Under the pieces are notes generated by a model, which did not search any database, was not told the DNA's origin, and saw only the letters and a list, made by a program, of their open reading frames with translations. A DNA stretch of 9,335 nt from Acidimicrobiia bacterium (GTDB lineage Bacteria > Actinomycetota > Acidimicrobiia > Spongiisociales > ZC4RG35): assembly GCA_029865445.1 (NCBI GenBank), contig JAOUGY010000140.1, positions 1 through 9,335 of the forward strand, read 5' to 3'. This document shows, in pieces, positions 1 to 7,128 of the stretch. A program made the position numbers and the translations under genes. The number at the start of each line of letters is the position of its first letter. The first letter of the stretch is position 1.

Positions 1-1355
1 AGCGGGATCTCTACGTTGAACATGGTGATGTCGTCTACGCGGTCGTAGGTGATCGTGCCCGACATCCGTTCGACCAGCTCCCGGGCCACCGACAGTCCAA
101 GCCCGACGCTACCCGAGAGCAACGCGCCACGGCCGCCGTGCACGAACCTGTCGAAGAGCCGGGCGATGATCTCGTCCGGAACTCCCGGCCCGTCGTCGGC
201 CACCGTGATCTTGGCGACGTCTGCAGCTTGCTCGACGATCACCGCGATGTGCTCACCTCCATGTCTGTTGGCATTGGACACGAGGTTTCGAAGGACCTGA
301 CGGAGCCGAAGTGAGTCGGCGGCCACGTAGATCGGGGGGCACGACGACTCGATCGTCCGTCCATGCTTGACGAACGGCTCGAGGACTGCGTCAATGCTCT
401 CTCTCAGAGACGTCGGCTCGATTCCGATGCTCAATTCGTTGGCGTCGATCCGGGCCGCCGTCAAGAGGTCGTCGACCATTCGCGACAGCTCCGTCGACTC
501 GCTGTGGATGATCGAGATCAGGTCCATGGCCGCGGGCCGGTCGTCGATGCCATCGGCCATGAGGATCTCTGAGAACCCATGGATGCTGGTCAATGGAGTG
601 CGAAGCTCGTGGGAGATCCCGGCGATCAGTTCGTCTTTGGCATGGCTGATGGCACGTTCTGCCTCGACCCGGGACTTCATCTCCACCTCCTGGCGGTGGA
701 GCCGCCGGCGAGCCCACACCCAGTAGGCGAGCATCGCTGCCGCAGGAATCGCCAACGTCGTCAGGGTGCGGGTGACACTGGCAATCTTGCCGGCCGCACT
801 CTGGTTGGCCTCGATCGCGTCCTCGGCAACACGCTGTCGCTCCGTGAGATCGTTCAACAGGTCCGAGTACGCCGGCTCCATGTCCTGGAGGCGTGCCCGG
901 GCCGCCATGGCCACGTTCTCGGATTCGAGCTCGGCGAGCACGGTCGTCGCCGCCGATGCGAAGGAGGCTGCTTCCGGCGACTGGAGTTCGAACGCGACGC
1001 TCCGAAACGCGGCGAGGGACGCCGCCGCCTCGTCGAAGGCGACCCGGGCGTCTTCATCCTCGGCGACTCCGATCTGGTGGTCGGCCTCGAACACGATGGC
1101 CTGGGCGACGGCGGCACGAGTGATTCCGGCCGCCCCGGCGGAGGCGTTGGCGAGATGCAGGTCCATGGCGTTGTCGGCGAGGTTGGTGAGCGCGGACGAG
1201 TTCGACCAAGCGCTGGCGATCGCCACGGTGGTGGTGACGACGAGCGCTCCGACCACAACGGCGGCCGTACGAAGGAGGGTGGGGTTGTCGGCCGATTCGG
1301 AGAGAATCCGCCGCCACTTGGGTTCTCGGATGTGCTTGGCGTCGGCTGCGGTCAT
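1..1355 (-). CDS. Canonical membrane sensor histidine kinase (C-terminal end cut by window edge)
   Basis: Translating the minus strand from the ATG at 1355 gives 451 residues with no stop before base 3. TM1 lies at about residues 30-50 and TM2 at about 194-214, with a largely helical extracytoplasmic region between. A short linker without an obvious HAMP domain leads to the H-box ISHELRTP, phospho-acceptor His249. The ATPase domain has an N-box (NLVSNANRHG, with Asn361 at the Mg-binding position), a G1 box DDGPGVP (387-393) and a GLGL-type G2 motif. This is a complete HisKA plus HATPase_c set, so the protein should autophosphorylate and pass phosphate to a response regulator. The last visible residues align with the tail of the 3546-2320 paralogue, so only a few residues are missing. 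The start overlaps the previous stop as ATGA, with only a weak Shine-Dalgarno, which points to translational coupling. The ligand is unknown. A cognate response regulator would lie left of the window, if adjacent. Confidence 0.93.
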   Translation of the reverse strand, partial: MTAADAKHIREPKWRRILSESADNPTLLRTAAVVVGALVVTTTVAIASAWSNSSALTNLADNAMDLHLANASAGAAGITRAAVAQAIVFEADHQIGVAEDEDARVAFDEAAASLAAFRSVAFELQSPEAASFASAATTVLAELESENVAMAARARLQDMEPAYSDLLNDLTERQRVAEDAIEANQSAAGKIASVTRTLTTLAIPAAAMLAYWVWARRRLHRQEVEMKSRVEAERAISHAKDELIAGISHELRTPLTSIHGFSEILMADGIDDRPAAMDLISIIHSESTELSRMVDDLLTAARIDANELSIGIEPTSLRESIDAVLEPFVKHGRTIESSCPPIYVAADSLRLRQVLRNLVSNANRHGGEHIAVIVEQAADVAKITVADDGPGVPDEIIARLFDRFVHGGRGALLSGSVGLGLSVARELVERMSGTITYDRVDDITMFNVEIP

Positions 1356-2323
1356 GAAGGCACCGCGTTCCGAGGCCTGCCGAGGCGGCGGGCGGTGGCA
1401 TAACCTGCCACTCCAAGTCCCAGCAGCCAGGGCAGCGCCTGCGAGAACGCGGCACCAACGAGACGGACGACACCGGTGGCTCCTTCACGATTGCCGGCGG
1501 GCGATGCGAAATCGGACGCGGAACGTGCCGGTGTCGAGAAGTCGAAAACGAATCGCGAGCGAGCCGCCCCGACGTCGACCCCGGTGGTCGGTGTGGTCGT
1601 CGGGACTGTCGTCGCTGCCACCGTGGACACCGTCGATTCGACGGTGGACGGCGTCGTGGTGGAGGCGACGGTCGGGCGGGTCGTTGTCGTGGGCATTGTC
1701 GTCGTAGTGGCCAGACTGCTGGTTGTCGTGGTGCTGGCGATGCTCAGAGCCGCAAACTCGATCATGCTCGGTGTCGAGCGAGAGCCGTACGCCAGCCACA
1801 CAGGTTCTTCATCGGAGCTTTCGGCCGTGATCCTTAGCCGCAACGTCCGATTTTCATCCAGCTTCTTGGCCGTGAGTGTCATCGGAACGTCCACCGGGGC
1901 GAATGTTGTCTCCGATGTGAACGTGGCCTCTCCACCACCGAGATCCACGCAGTCCTCGCCGACGCAGTCGAGCACGTGTGCACGAATCGTCGTCCTCGCC
2001 CCGCCGGCGGCGGTGCGAACCCATATGGTGACGTTGGCGTCACCCTCCACAACCACCCCGTCGGCGTCGAGGACGAAGTCGAAATACCTCGACTCGTCCT
2101 CCTCGTTCACCGGGCGTCCACCCGATCCCAGCGTCCGCCCGGGATTCGAGTCGGCGTCGAAGTCGTCGACCCGGGTCGAGAGCGGCGGCTCTCGGGTCAA
2201 GGCTCCGCCGGCGTCGCCCTCCGAGAGGTAGAAAGGTTCGGGCGCGTCGGCCATCACGGCCGGCATCACTCCGAACGTGACGGCGGCGATCATCACCGCG
2301 GCCGCCGTGGCCGGCCTCCTCAT
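1352..2323 (-). CDS. Secreted single-pass surface protein with Thr/Ser-rich stalk
   Basis: 323 residues. The Sec signal peptide is residues 1-25, with likely cleavage after VMA. A soluble, probably beta-rich domain follows at about 26-193, with a Cys120/Cys125 pair that could form a small disulfide. Residues about 194-247 are a low-complexity Thr/Ser/Pro/Val stretch typical of an extended, possibly O-mannosylated stalk. A hydrophobic segment at about 285-310 followed by ARRLGRPR predicts one C-terminal TM helix with a short basic cytoplasmic tail. I do not recognise the ectodomain. The gene is locked between a pseudo-histidine kinase and a canonical kinase by ATGA overlaps at both ends (2320-2323 and 1352-1355). 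No Shine-Dalgarno is visible before its ATG, so translation probably depends on reinitiation. Its position suggests an accessory ligand-binding or scaffold subunit of the kinase system. That is inference from context. Confidence 0.88.
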   Translation of the reverse strand: MRRPATAAAVMIAAVTFGVMPAVMADAPEPFYLSEGDAGGALTREPPLSTRVDDFDADSNPGRTLGSGGRPVNEEDESRYFDFVLDADGVVVEGDANVTIWVRTAAGGARTTIRAHVLDCVGEDCVDLGGGEATFTSETTFAPVDVPMTLTAKKLDENRTLRLRITAESSDEEPVWLAYGSRSTPSMIEFAALSIASTTTTSSLATTTTMPTTTTRPTVASTTTPSTVESTVSTVAATTVPTTTPTTGVDVGAARSRFVFDFSTPARSASDFASPAGNREGATGVVRLVGAAFSQALPWLLGLGVAGYATARRLGRPRNAVPS

Positions 2324-3546
2324 GTGTGATCGGCGAGCGGTAGTTCGATGGTGACCAGCGTCATGTCCTCGGTCCGATGGTGTGCAAGCCGACCCGACAT
2401 TGCCTCCACGAGGTCTTTGGTCACGGCGGCGGCGAGGCTGGTGGGATCCTCCGGATACCCGTTGGCTCCGTGTCTGAGGATCTTGAGGATGTCGTCGCCG
2501 ACAACGAGATCGCGACCTGCCACCGACAGCGACCCGATGCTGGCTTCGCGGCCTGCGACGAGCGCGATCTGGCTTGCACCCGCAGACTCGGCGAGCATCA
2601 CCAGGTTGGATACGGCAAGGGCCAGATCCTCCGGATCCGCGATCACTTGCACCGGCTCGGGCAGGCTGGTCAGCCCGGTGAACCCGGAAGCGACCTGGTC
2701 CATGAGCGCGCTCAGCTCAACCGTCGTGGCCTGTGAGGTGTGGGCGGTCCCCCGCATTTGGTCCGCCACCACGAGGTTGCGGATGGAAGTCACCAGTCCG
2801 GCATCGGACATACGTCCTTCGTCGGTCCTGGTTCGGGCGTCCAGGTCTGCGGCGATCGCGGTCGGGATTGCGGGCGTTGGTGGTTCGGTGCGGGGTCGAG
2901 GTTGGGCCGGTGGGACGCGAATGGTGGTGGGGATGCTGCGCTGTTCCCAGCGCGACCGGACCCACCTCAGCGTCAACGCCAGGACGAGCAAGGGGAGGGC
3001 AAACACGATGAGTGCGGTGATGATCAGAGCGAGCCGGCCCGAGTCGCCACCGCTGGCAGCAAGCGAGGTCCGGGCTTCGGCCCGTCGGCTCGCGACTACA
3101 TCCACGAAACTCCGATATGCCAGCTCGAGGGTTCCTGCGTCGGCTTCCACCGTCGACGGAGGATCCCCCGCATCCAATCGGTCCAAGAACCCGGTAGCGG
3201 TGGAAGCGAAGCGTTCTGCCGATCTGACAAGAGTCGGGTCGTCGTCGCCGTAGACGTCGATCGCCTGCACGAACACCTCGAGGACCGATCTGGCCTCCGA
3301 CTGGGCGAGTTCCCCTGCCCGATCATCCTGAGCCGACAACACGAGGGCCTGACCGGTCGCCGCTTCGACGAATGCTGCGGTCTCGGACAACCCTGCGAGT
3401 GCATCCAACGTCCGAGCGTCTCTCCCCACCCTGGCCGCGATCACCGACTCAGCAACGTATACAGCGCCTGCGCCTATCGCGGAGCCGATGAGGAGGAGCA
3501 GCACCAACGCCAGTACGCGTCGGACTCCGTACGCCGGCGATGTCAT
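2320..3546 (-). CDS. Degenerate histidine-kinase-like membrane protein (pseudokinase B)
   Basis: 408 residues from the ATG at 3546. TM1 is at about 9-31, a helical extracytoplasmic region at about 32-168, TM2 at about 171-194, a Pro-rich linker at about 206-230, then a C-terminal ATPase-like domain. The layout matches the canonical kinase at 1355. Parallel segments include GQALVLSAQDD (65-75) against AQAIVFEADH in the kinase, and VTKDLVEAMSG (375-385) against VARELVERMSG. There is no H-box. In the N-box remnant SNLVMLAESAG (313-323) the Mg-binding Asn is Leu318. The G1 DxGxG motif is replaced around AGRDLVVGDD (343-352). The protein is unlikely to bind ATP conventionally or to carry a phospho-His. 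It could pair with or scaffold the downstream kinase. An upstream in-frame start (3732) would overlap the divergent gene and adds non-membrane sequence, so I chose 3546. The Shine-Dalgarno there is weak. Its stop overlaps the next start. Confidence 0.9.
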   Translation of the reverse strand: MTSPAYGVRRVLALVLLLLIGSAIGAGAVYVAESVIAARVGRDARTLDALAGLSETAAFVEAATGQALVLSAQDDRAGELAQSEARSVLEVFVQAIDVYGDDDPTLVRSAERFASTATGFLDRLDAGDPPSTVEADAGTLELAYRSFVDVVASRRAEARTSLAASGGDSGRLALIITALIVFALPLLVLALTLRWVRSRWEQRSIPTTIRVPPAQPRPRTEPPTPAIPTAIAADLDARTRTDEGRMSDAGLVTSIRNLVVADQMRGTAHTSQATTVELSALMDQVASGFTGLTSLPEPVQVIADPEDLALAVSNLVMLAESAGASQIALVAGREASIGSLSVAGRDLVVGDDILKILRHGANGYPEDPTSLAAAVTKDLVEAMSGRLAHHRTEDMTLVTIELPLADHT

Positions 3547-3661
3547 GAGGGACCCACTTGATTGTCGATGACGCTCTCCTGATCTGCGACCGTCCGTCCC
3601 GGAAATCACTGGGTGGCGGGTGCAGACAAGCGAAGATAGTAATTCGAGCCGATCGAGGGAG

Positions 3662-3952
3662 ATGATGGCAAAGGCGAGGTCGACCCAGCTGGCTGTAACC
3701 CCGACGCGGTGGGTGGCTGCTGTGGCAGCCATCGCATTGGTGGTTCACATAGCGGTGTTGTGGCTGCTCGAAGGCGGAATGCCCGACCCGTACGCGCTCG
3801 GCCAGGTCGTCGGTGTCCACCTGGCCGCGTTTCTCGTCACGGCCCTCGTCGCCTCCATCACGAGGCTGGGATCCGTCGGGGCGATGGTGGCCGTCTATCT
3901 GCTGGCGTTCGCTGCTTTCCAGGTGTTGCTGGTGATCACCGAGCTTCGGTGA
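3662..3952 (+). CDS. Small three-helix membrane protein, unknown function
   Basis: 96 residues from the ATG at 3662, or 95 from the adjacent ATG at 3665. The GAGGGAG Shine-Dalgarno (3655-3661) abuts the first ATG and is better spaced for the second. An in-frame GTG at 3620 is possible but would bypass this site. Hydrophobic segments lie at about residues 16-36, 45-66 and 72-93, giving a compact membrane protein with almost no soluble part. I do not recognise a family. It is the only plus-strand gene I support here. It diverges from pseudokinase B across about 115 bp and converges on pseudokinase A with two bases between the stop codons. Coding support comes from the continuous hydrophobic pattern, the good Shine-Dalgarno and the tight fit between neighbours. 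Confidence 0.75.
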   Translation: MMAKARSTQLAVTPTRWVAAVAAIALVVHIAVLWLLEGGMPDPYALGQVVGVHLAAFLVTALVASITRLGSVGAMVAVYLLAFAAFQVLLVITELR

Positions 3953-3954
3953 CG

Positions 3955-5112
3955 TCAGTCGACGAACTGGGCCACGGCGGTCTGCTCGTCGGCGCCCTCT
4001 TCGGGTCCCCGCACCAGTTCGACCGTGTAGAGGGACACTCCGCGCCAGGCCGTCCACCTCACGTCGGCGTGCATTCCGTTCAGGAGTTGACGAGCCACGT
4101 TGAGTTGGTGGTCGACCTCCTTGGGGGGATTCTCTCGTGCCGCGGCTTCCGTGTATCCATCGAGGAGGCTTCCGTCGTGACCGACGTTCACCTCCACCTT
4201 GTCGCCCTCGATCGTGGCGACCAGTCCGATGTGCTCGGCACCGTGGGCTGTTGCGCTCAGGAGGAGGTTGGTAAGCAGTCGTCGCATCCGGAGCGGATCC
4301 ACCATGACCCGGACGTCAGGGCAGTCGACTGCGGCATCCCAGCCCGCGTTGTTGACTGTGGCGAGAGCCGCTTCGATGATGCCCGGTAGTTCGACCGTCC
4401 GGAGCCCTCCTCGCACCGAGTGGAGCGCCTCGGGATTTCGGGGCGGTGCGTCGGGATCGGTTTCCGCCTCCTCGAGCTCGGTGGGGAGAGAGGACGAGAA
4501 CGCATCCGGCTGACGCGGGTCGTATACGTGCTGGCTCGGCGGTTCCTCCTCTGCGTCCGGCTCCATCGCAGCCCGGACCCGGAGGGCGACACCGACCACC
4601 GCTGCCAGGCCGATCAGCCCGAACACGACCTTGAGGATCGGAGAGGCGCTCCGACCATCGGTGGGGCCTCCGAGGTCATTCTGACGGGCAGCCAGGAGGT
4701 CATGGACCAGGTCGAACTTCACGTCGGCCTGAGTGCGTTTGACCTCCGATGCCACATCGGTCGTCCCGTCCTCGAGCAGTCCGAGAACGAGGTTCGCCGC
4801 TTGGGCATATGACTCACCGGCGTCCTTGATCGCCTGTTCTCCCTTGAAATCCGCGGTGGCGGCGTTGAACGCGGTGAGTTCTGCGGCCGCCTGCGCCTGA
4901 GCCGATCGGAACTCCTCCGACATGGTCTGACCTGTGTTGACGGCCACTCCCAGGGCCGTACCCAGAGCGAGATGAGTCTTCTCCGCTGCGTCGAGCATGG
5001 TGGACACCGACGAGGCTTCGGATGGACCGGCGAGACACGACGTCGTCAACATGGCGAGCAGCATCAAAGCCCCCACGTGGCGGGCGATGAGCGGGCGGAC
5101 GGATTTGTTCAT
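3955..5112 (-). CDS. Degenerate histidine-kinase-like protein with lipobox-type N-terminus (pseudokinase A)
   Basis: 385 residues from the ATG at 5112, preceded by GAGG at 7 nt spacing. An in-frame ATG at 5157 adds a polar N-terminus and is less likely. Residues 1-26 form a basic then hydrophobic signal ending LTTSC, a lipobox-like site (Cys26) with Leu at -4 rather than the usual -3. A helical extracytoplasmic region follows (about 35-150), then a TM helix at about 158-179, an acidic linker (185-225) and an ATPase-like domain. DPLRMRRLLTNLLLSATAHG (272-291) parallels the N-box of the kinase at 1355, but the Mg-binding Asn is Ser286. The G1 motif has become GHDGSLL (311-317), losing the adenine-contacting Asp, and no H-box or GLGL motif is present. 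It is probably a non-catalytic partner or receptor in the same sensory locus. It is separated from the three-gene operon by the plus-strand membrane gene. Confidence 0.88.
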   Translation of the reverse strand: MNKSVRPLIARHVGALMLLAMLTTSCLAGPSEASSVSTMLDAAEKTHLALGTALGVAVNTGQTMSEEFRSAQAQAAAELTAFNAATADFKGEQAIKDAGESYAQAANLVLGLLEDGTTDVASEVKRTQADVKFDLVHDLLAARQNDLGGPTDGRSASPILKVVFGLIGLAAVVGVALRVRAAMEPDAEEEPPSQHVYDPRQPDAFSSSLPTELEEAETDPDAPPRNPEALHSVRGGLRTVELPGIIEAALATVNNAGWDAAVDCPDVRVMVDPLRMRRLLTNLLLSATAHGAEHIGLVATIEGDKVEVNVGHDGSLLDGYTEAAARENPPKEVDHQLNVARQLLNGMHADVRWTAWRGVSLYTVELVRGPEEGADEQTAVAQFVD

Positions 5113-5221
5113 GCGGGCGCCTCGTATCAGGTTCTGTGAGTTCGGGCTCTCAGACACGGACTTTCTGACGGTCGGTCACGTGGTCTTATCGGCCCGGTAC
5201 CCGCTCATGTTTAGGTGAGTG

Positions 5222-5236
5222 TCGCGAACTCGCGAG
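5222..5236. promoter_or_regulatory. Paired TCGCGA palindromes upstream of pseudokinase A
   Basis: The hexamer palindrome TCGCGA occurs at 5222-5227 and again at 5230-5235, spaced 8 bp centre to centre. The second copy extends to CTCGCGAG (5229-5236). This lies in the 161-bp gap between the hydrolase stop and the pseudokinase A start, about 110 bp upstream of that start, so it could be an operator. CG-rich palindromes are common by chance at this base composition. I see no convincing -35/-10 pair beside it. Confidence 0.25.
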
Positions 5237-5253
5237 ACCACCAATTGCTGCCT

Positions 5254-5270
5254 CGTCGAGGGGATCGACG
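5254..5270 (-). terminator. Weak hairpin just after the hydrolase-like gene
   Basis: On the minus strand, three bases past the stop codon of the hydrolase-like gene, CGTCGA and TCGACG form a perfect 6-bp stem around a 5-base loop. The position suits a terminator, but no U-tract follows, as is often the case in high-GC actinobacteria. The stem is short, so chance or mRNA 3'-end protection are alternatives. Confidence 0.3.
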
Positions 5271-5273
5271 TTG

Positions 5274-7100
5274 TCAGAAAGGGGAGGGGACCAGACCGGC
5301 AAAGATGGCCCCGCACAATCCGAGCACCACGCCGATGGCGAGGGCGGTGTACCGGGCCGGCCAGTACTCATCGATTTGACCGGCTCGGATTTCGATCACG
5401 GTGCGCGCAGTCGCAAAGACAAACGTCACGATGGCGATCCAGGGGAGAATGAAGACCGCCCAGGTCGGTGGGGGCTGGGCCAGCAAGGTCGACGGCCGGT
5501 CGACGGTCACCAGGATCGCTCCGGCCATGGGCAGGAAGATCGCGAGCGTGCCCGCTGTCACCGTCCAGGCAGTCCGTGTCGAGGAACTTGGTGCCGAGCG
5601 CCACGCCCACAGCGTGAAGACTGCGGCGAGCGTCGTCCCGAAGATGGCCATGATGATCGCCCCGAGCTCTCCCCCGATCGGTCGGTATCTCACCCCTGCG
5701 ACCGGGACGCTGAACGCGTTGAAGTGAAGGCTGGGACACGCCTCCGTTGGCGGCTCTCCGGAGTCCATGAATCTGCTGAGGATTCGAGCCGTGCACGACT
5801 CGAGCCCGGGGGGTGAGGTGGCCACGGGTACCGATACGAGCGTGGCGTCTTCTATCCGCGACGCAAAGTCTTCGGCCCAATCCGCCACGCTGGCGGCGTC
5901 GACGGTGGCTTCCACGACGAGTGTGGGGCGACCGAGGCGCGTCACGGTGGGTTCGCGCTCGATCCGGTTCATTGTCCACGCCCCACACGCCTCGGAGGGG
6001 TCGAGCGGCGCCAAGAGTTCAGGAGTGGTCGAATACCAGTCGCCGATGATCGGCAGATTCGCATCGGTGACCTCCTCGCCACATGTGATCGTCCAGAACA
6101 ACGCAGGTGACACCTCAGGGCCGACCGGCAAGTTCGACCCCAGCCCGGCGAGGGCGAGGCGGCCCTCGCTACGGAGCCCGAACTCGCTGGCGGCCCGGTC
6201 GATGCGTTCGGTGGCCCACGGGAAGACGGCGACGAGGGACGGCTCCTCGAGAGCGTGTGAGACCGCACTCCGAAACAGGCCCGCGTCGAACCCGACCACC
6301 GTGGCGTCTCCGTCTGGTGGCACGAGTTCGATTGGCTCGGGGTGACGGTCGAGTCGCTCGGCGATGCGATTGACGCGGGCGGTGACCTCACCCTTTCCCG
6401 GGCACCATCCCGTGCAGGCGGAGGCCACGGCGTCGAGGGCGGCAGGGTACGCCCGCGCCCGGGCGATCATGACCGGTGTGTCCTCGGGTACGACCTGGGT
6501 GAGCGTCAGCGTCTGCACGCGGTCGAGCGCGGCCAGTCTGGTGGCAACCCGGTTGCCGTATCCCGCGGCGACAACGTGCCAGCGCGACCACGTCCGGCCT
6601 TCGGCCAGCGCCCTCCGGACCTCCTCGAGCGCCGTGACGAATCGGGCCGTCCCATACTCTTCGAGGGCTGTCCCTGCGTCGATCATGTCTTCGCGGCATC
6701 TCCGGAGGAGGTCGATCTCGGTCGGCTCGATCGCACAGGCCAGTGTCTCGCCAGAAGCCCCGGTCCCTGGCGGATCGACCACAACCACATCGCGGTCACC
6801 CAGAATGGGGAGCGAGTCGTAGTCCGTGAGTCGGGACAGTGGCGTGGATCCCGGTATGGCCGGAAGCACGAGCACGGGCGGTTCCTCCAGAGGGTGTCGG
6901 TCTCGGTGCAGGACAGCGACGGCGAGACTGTCCGTTTCCGTTTCCACCCGGAAGCAGGAGACGTTGACGGCCGTCCCGGCCGTGTCGAAATCGCAATCGA
7001 CCGTCGGGATGGGGTCCCCGATGGAGAAGTCGCCAAAGATGAGAAGGAGCAGGATGATCCCTGCGACGATGGCAACGCCCACGTTCTTCTGGTTGCCCAC
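5274..7100 (-). CDS. Membrane-anchored alpha/beta-hydrolase-like protein lacking the catalytic Ser (probable pseudo-hydrolase, S33/TAP-like)
   Basis: 608 residues from the GTG at 7100, 28 bp after the previous stop. A longer ORF from 7220 would overlap that gene. TM1 is at about 8-23. The extracytoplasmic domain (about 31-475) resembles S33 proline-iminopeptidase/tripeptidyl-aminopeptidase hydrolases: VVVVDPPGTGASG (105-117) matches the DxRGTGxS-type strand-loop. The nucleophile elbow expected as G-x-S-Y-G-x-R reads AAGYGNRVAT, with Gly180 in place of Ser. The acid-turn Asp may remain (Asp401 in TVDAAS), but the region where GxGH is expected reads PVATSPPG (425-432), without His. Ten Cys in the ectodomain could make five local disulfides. 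Four further TM helices follow at about 478-500, 511-533, 547-564 and 583-604. It is probably a binding or structural protein, not a peptidase. A shifted active site cannot be excluded. GTG at 7082 is an alternative start, and no strong Shine-Dalgarno precedes either. Confidence 0.87.
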   Translation of the reverse strand: MGNQKNVGVAIVAGIILLLLIFGDFSIGDPIPTVDCDFDTAGTAVNVSCFRVETETDSLAVAVLHRDRHPLEEPPVLVLPAIPGSTPLSRLTDYDSLPILGDRDVVVVDPPGTGASGETLACAIEPTEIDLLRRCREDMIDAGTALEEYGTARFVTALEEVRRALAEGRTWSRWHVVAAGYGNRVATRLAALDRVQTLTLTQVVPEDTPVMIARARAYPAALDAVASACTGWCPGKGEVTARVNRIAERLDRHPEPIELVPPDGDATVVGFDAGLFRSAVSHALEEPSLVAVFPWATERIDRAASEFGLRSEGRLALAGLGSNLPVGPEVSPALFWTITCGEEVTDANLPIIGDWYSTTPELLAPLDPSEACGAWTMNRIEREPTVTRLGRPTLVVEATVDAASVADWAEDFASRIEDATLVSVPVATSPPGLESCTARILSRFMDSGEPPTEACPSLHFNAFSVPVAGVRYRPIGGELGAIIMAIFGTTLAAVFTLWAWRSAPSSSTRTAWTVTAGTLAIFLPMAGAILVTVDRPSTLLAQPPPTWAVFILPWIAIVTFVFATARTVIEIRAGQIDEYWPARYTALAIGVVLGLCGAIFAGLVPSPF

Positions 7101-7128
7101 GCCGCGACGGTAGCGTGCCGGCGGCGGC

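Noticed and set aside
579..1403. Long plus-strand open frames opposite the kinase, and similar ones at 766-1707, 1476-2231, 2348-3253 and 6342-7154
   Set aside because: They are antisense to well-supported genes, are rich in Arg, Gly, Pro and Ser typical of shadow frames in GC-rich DNA, and show no recognisable domain.
1583..1744. Repetitive ACC/ACG-rich DNA that could be read as a minisatellite
   Set aside because: It has no fixed repeat unit. It is explained by the Thr/Ser-rich stalk coded in the surface protein.
3635..3640. GATAGT as a -10 box for the small plus-strand gene
   Set aside because: It is reasonably placed, but no -35-like hexamer lies about 17 bp upstream, so it is not supportable as a promoter.
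3547..3732. An N-terminal extension of pseudokinase B to 3732
   Set aside because: It would overlap the plus-strand membrane gene and its start region, and it places a non-membrane stretch before a clear N-terminal TM helix. The ATG at 3546 gives the paralogue-like layout.
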